Positions 6,455-8,843 of a stretch of DNA of 8,843 nucleotides are shown here, in pieces. Source of the DNA: Planctomycetota bacterium (GTDB lineage Bacteria > Planctomycetota > Phycisphaerae > UBA1845). Location of the stretch: NCBI GenBank assembly GCA_022561415.1, contig JADFRH010000080.1, positions 1 to 8,843 of the forward strand, read 5' to 3'. The notes beneath the pieces were generated by a model. That model was not told the DNA's origin. It saw nothing but the letters and a program-made list of their open reading frames with translations, and made no database searches. Position 1 is the first letter of the stretch. Every line of letters begins with the position of its first letter. The position numbers and the translations under genes are program-made.

Positions 6455-6520
6455 TTGTTGTACCCTTGGGAATTGAATCCGTCCGATGTCCTTGGTGCCG
6501 TCTCACGTGGAATTGAGTGA
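6455..6520 (+). CDS. Possible 21-codon leader ORF overlapping the acyl-CoA dehydrogenase start
   Basis: A strong GGAGGG (6444-6449) sits five bases before TTG 6455, and eight before a second in-frame TTG. Neither is in the frame of the dehydrogenase. The frame reads LLYPWELNPSDVLGAV and so on for 21 codons, and stops at TGA 6518-6520, about 35 bases inside the dehydrogenase gene. The dehydrogenase ATG at 6486 has only a distant GGGA. Translational coupling through this short frame would explain the well-placed ribosome binding site. It may also be chance. Confidence 0.25.
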   Translation: MLYPWELNPSDVLGAVSRGIE

Positions 6521-7640
6521 CGATCAGCGAGCGCTGGTCGAAACAACGCGCGAATTCTGCGAACAGGAGTTGCTACCGCTTGATCGGCGCTGCGACAGGG
6601 ACGGCTCATCGATCACGCAGATACTTCCGAAAATCGCGGAACTGGGCCTGCTCGAGCTCTTGGTCCCGGAGTCACTGGGCGGGTTGGGCTGCTCGTATCC
6701 GACCTACGTTTCCATCCTCCACGAAGTTTCCAAGAGTTCTCCTTCCACCGCGGTTACGCTCAGCGTGCATTCGCTGGCCGGTTCGATTCTCGACAAGAGA
6801 GCTGCGGAGCCCAAACGGACCGAATGGCTGTCGAGCTGGGGTAGCGCCGAGAACTTCGGCGCGTTTGCGCTATCCGAGGCAGGGGCCGGAAGCGACGCCG
6901 CGAATATAAAGACGATGGCGACGAAGGTCGACGGTGGATTCCGGCTGACCGGGGAGAAGATGTGGATCACGAACGGTCTGACCGGACGGTGGTTTCTGAC
7001 ACTCGCGCGGCTGGTCGGTGCCCCGGAGAAAGAGAGCCTCCTGGCCCTGCTCGTCGACGGAAACGAGCCGGGCGTAGAGCGAACTGAAATACCTGGAAAG
7101 ATGGGCATCCGCGCCAGCGAAACGGCCGTGATCAACTACACCGATGTGTTCGTTCCGAGTGACCACTTGATCGGCGAACTAGGTCGCGGCTTGGAGGTCT
7201 TTCTCTCGGGTCTGGATCGTGGACGCCTGGGCATCGCCGCGCAAGCGTCCGGCATCGCGGAAGCCTGCCTGTGCGAGATGGTCAGTTATGCGCGGCAGAG
7301 AGAGCAGTTCGGCAAACCGATCGGTTCGTTTCAGGCCGTGGCCAATATGATTGCCGACAGCGCCGTCGAGCTGGAGGCGGCCAGGTCGTTGATCTGGCGC
7401 GGCGCCCTCGCGGTTGAGGCGGGTGAGCCCCATTCGAGCGCTAGCTCGATGGCCAAGCTGTACGCGAGCGAGGCGGCCAATCGCATCGCCTATCGCGCCG
7501 TACAGATTCACGGAGGAGCGGGCTATGTGAACGAGTGCCGGGTCGAGCAGTTGTATCGCGATGCGCGCGTCACCACGATCTACGAAGGGACCAGTGAGAT
7601 TCAGCGCATCGTGATCGCGCGAGAGCTGGGCGGGCGCTAG
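6486..7640 (+). CDS. Acyl-CoA dehydrogenase
   Basis: FAD-dependent acyl-CoA dehydrogenase, oxidising an acyl-CoA thioester to its 2,3-enoyl form and passing electrons to electron-transfer flavoprotein; used in fatty-acid beta-oxidation or branched-chain amino-acid breakdown. The 384 residues are full family length. The N-terminal helical domain is at about 8-122. The beta domain has FALSEAGAGSDAAN (127-140) and MWITNG (159-164) for flavin and substrate. The C-terminal helical domain has RGRLGIAAQA (246-254), REQFGKPIGSFQ (272-283), QIHGGAGYV (340-348) and RDARVTTIYEGTSEIQ (358-373), where E367 is the expected catalytic base. Substrate chain length cannot be judged. The in-frame TGA at 6474 makes ATG 6486 the first usable start. 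A strong promoter precedes it, and a second, abnormal family member follows. Confidence 0.95.
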   Translation: MSLVPSHVELSDDQRALVETTREFCEQELLPLDRRCDRDGSSITQILPKIAELGLLELLVPESLGGLGCSYPTYVSILHEVSKSSPSTAVTLSVHSLAGSILDKRAAEPKRTEWLSSWGSAENFGAFALSEAGAGSDAANIKTMATKVDGGFRLTGEKMWITNGLTGRWFLTLARLVGAPEKESLLALLVDGNEPGVERTEIPGKMGIRASETAVINYTDVFVPSDHLIGELGRGLEVFLSGLDRGRLGIAAQASGIAEACLCEMVSYARQREQFGKPIGSFQAVANMIADSAVELEAARSLIWRGALAVEAGEPHSSASSMAKLYASEAANRIAYRAVQIHGGAGYVNECRVEQLYRDARVTTIYEGTSEIQRIVIARELGGR

Positions 7641-7670
7641 ACACGACGCCGAGACGCTCAAGCGCGCTGC

Positions 7671-7699
7671 GTGACCGACGGCGCTGCTTGTACTATGAT
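7671..7699 (+). promoter_or_regulatory. Sigma70-type promoter for the second acyl-CoA dehydrogenase
   Basis: GTGACC (7671-7676) and TATGAT (7694-7699) are 17 bases apart, with four and five of six consensus matches. The -35 box lies inside an inverted repeat, CAAGC (7659-7663) and GCTTG (7686-7690), that could act as an operator. A start near 7706 leaves a leader of about 68 bases. Confidence 0.5.
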
Positions 7700-7773
7700 G
7701 GAACGCGGTTTGCTAGGCGTTTGAAAGCACGGGCCTAGGCGGCCGCACGAATCACCGAGAAGTGGAAACCCCG

Positions 7774-8676
7774 ATGGATTTTGATCTTCCAGATGAACTG
7801 ATCGCCCTCCGCGATATGGCACGGCGTTTTGCGGCCGAGGAAATCGCGCCGCACGCCCGTCAGTGGGACCGCGAGGCCGACATTCCGCGCGAACTGGTGA
7901 GCAAGCTCGCCAAGGCGGGGTTTCTCGGGATCTTCATTCCGACCGAACAGGGCGGCGCCGGCCTGGGCGACCTGGGTGCCACGGTCGTCATGGAAGAGAT
8001 CGCCAGGCACTGCGGCGCTACGGCGCTGATGCTCGACGCTCACAACGCATTATGCAGCGCCCATCTGGCGATCGCCGCCAACGATAAACAAAAGGCGAAA
8101 TATCTGCCGGCCCTGGCCTCCGGTGAGTATCTGGGCGCCTGGGCGCTCTCGGAGCCGGGGTGCGGAAGCGATGCGGCCGCCCTGACCACCACGGCCGAGC
8201 TTCAAGGTGACTCTTGGGTACTCAACGGTGCCAAGCAGTGGATCACCAACGGCCACTACGCCGGCGTCTATGTGGTCATGGCCCAAACGAAGCCCGAAGG
8301 TGGATCGAACGGCATCAGCGCGTTCATCGTCGAGCGCAACACCACGGGTCTTACGATCGGCCCCAAGGAGGACAAGCTCGGCATGCGCGGCTCGGACACG
8401 GTCGGTCTGATGTTCGAGAACATGCGCATACCGAAAGAAAACCTCTGCGGCGAGCTGCATGGCGGGTTCGTCGATGCGATGAAAGCTCTCGGCGATGCCG
8501 CGATTCAGACGATTGATCTGGAAAAGCCGGCCACGCGAAGGGTTGAGAACCTCATGGAATGTCTCGACGCCATTCCTGATCATGAACAGTTGCATCAGGT
8601 TCTGGAAGCAACCTGTCGAGAGGCGATGCTTGAGACCAACGACGAGTCATCGACCCCGAAAGCCTCCCTTATCTGA
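7774..8676 (+). CDS. Acyl-CoA dehydrogenase lacking its C-terminal catalytic domain; unrelated tail
   Basis: A 300-residue protein that is a normal acyl-CoA dehydrogenase up to about residue 239. The N-terminal domain starts with MDFDLPDELIALRDMARRFA. The beta domain has AWALSEPGCGSDAAA (122-136), NGAKQWITNG (151-160), KLGMRGSDT (201-209) and the FENMRIPKENL segment (214-224). After GGFVDAMKAL (230-239), where relatives continue with a DxGR(I/L)GIAAQA helix, the sequence changes to about 61 residues I do not recognise: two likely helices (about 250-265 and 270-288) and an Asp/Glu/Ser-rich end. The whole C-terminal helical domain is absent, including the catalytic Glu, the FGKPI motif and much of the oligomer interface. 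The other two frames after the break show no remnant, so a simple frameshift is unlikely. Start: ATG 7774 has GGAA six bases upstream and gives the family N-terminus; a GTG at 7762 is possible. Dehydrogenase activity is doubtful. Confidence 0.82.
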   Translation: MDFDLPDELIALRDMARRFAAEEIAPHARQWDREADIPRELVSKLAKAGFLGIFIPTEQGGAGLGDLGATVVMEEIARHCGATALMLDAHNALCSAHLAIAANDKQKAKYLPALASGEYLGAWALSEPGCGSDAAALTTTAELQGDSWVLNGAKQWITNGHYAGVYVVMAQTKPEGGSNGISAFIVERNTTGLTIGPKEDKLGMRGSDTVGLMFENMRIPKENLCGELHGGFVDAMKALGDAAIQTIDLEKPATRRVENLMECLDAIPDHEQLHQVLEATCREAMLETNDESSTPKASLI

Positions 8677-8680
8677 TCGA

Positions 8681-8707
8681 CTCATCCTCCGAAGGGGGAC
8701 CGATGAG
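8681..8707 (+). promoter_or_regulatory. Hairpin enclosing the ribosome binding site and start of the last gene
   Basis: CTCATC (8681-8686) is a perfect inverted repeat of GATGAG (8702-8707), which contains the ATG at 8703. Between them CTCC (8687-8690) can pair with part of the GGGGG Shine-Dalgarno run (8694-8698), leaving a small GAA loop and a bulge. The structure would hide both translation signals. The preceding stop codon ends only four bases upstream, so a terminating ribosome could open it. Confidence 0.45.
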
Positions 8708-8843
8708 CGTACGACAACCCGGAGGGGGACAACCGAGTGTGGGTCGCAGGATTCGACGTCGTCGCCAGGTCATATGGCTTCTTGCCCTGCTTGTTCTCTT
8801 CGGTCTCAGCTATGTCGATCGGCGCGGCTGGCTTCTGGTGCCT
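8703..8843 (+). CDS. N-terminus of a membrane-anchored protein (partial, cut by window end)
   Basis: An open frame of 47 codons runs off the window. It starts at an ATG preceded by GGGGGA (8694-8699) at four-base spacing. The first 22 residues are Gly- and Arg-rich, with a RRIRRRRQ cluster (15-22). A hydrophobic segment, VIWLLALLVLFGLSY (23-37), follows, then DRRGWLLVP. This is an N-in signal anchor or an uncleaved signal peptide, placing the unseen remainder outside the cytoplasm. No catalytic domain is visible, so no function is assigned. It is 26 bases after the second dehydrogenase and may be translated together with it. Confidence 0.65.
   Translation, partial: MSVRQPGGGQPSVGRRIRRRRQVIWLLALLVLFGLSYVDRRGWLLVP

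Noticed and set aside
8491..8676. Frameshift as the cause of the abnormal end of the second acyl-CoA dehydrogenase
   Set aside because: Reading the other two forward frames after the break gives no family motif such as DGGR or GIAAQA and soon meets stops.

Overview
The window is GC-rich, gene-dense bacterial DNA. No rRNA, tRNA, CRISPR array or insertion sequence is visible. The gene types point to Planctomycetota: an ECF sigma factor with a membrane zinc-finger anti-sigma factor, an exported protein with an STN/secretin-like domain and a glycine-rich linker, a multi-membrane-pass GT-C-like protein beside a DPM1-like glycosyltransferase, and two acyl-CoA dehydrogenase genes. This assignment is an inference from gene style, not from a marker gene.

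Layout. (1) 1-2492: two divergent glycosyltransferase-type genes. On the minus strand is a short GT-C-like membrane protein whose stop overlaps another possible reading frame by ATGA. On the plus strand is a family 2 glycosyltransferase with four C-terminal membrane segments. Together they look like lipid-linked sugar synthesis and transfer. (2) 2493-5151: an ECF sigma factor and its anti-sigma partner, coupled at TGATG, then, after a 273-base leader, a secreted STN-like protein. This order resembles FecI-FecR-FecA cell-surface signalling, but without an outer-membrane receptor barrel. (3) 5148-6319: a DUF167/YggU gene on the minus strand, whose stop overlaps that of the STN gene. Divergent from it is proC, for proline biosynthesis. 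(4) 6320-8676: two acyl-CoA dehydrogenase genes, each with its own plausible sigma70-type promoter. The first is complete. The second matches the family only through the N-terminal and beta domains, then runs into an unrelated tail of about 61 residues in place of the helical domain that carries the catalytic glutamate. (5) 8703-8843: the start of a membrane-anchored protein cut by the window edge. Its ribosome binding site and start codon lie inside a predicted hairpin.

The items most worth a second look are the chimeric second acyl-CoA dehydrogenase, the sigma/anti-sigma/STN cluster, the tandem palindromes before the sigma gene, and the hairpin over the last start codon. No clearly new multi-gene system is evident.
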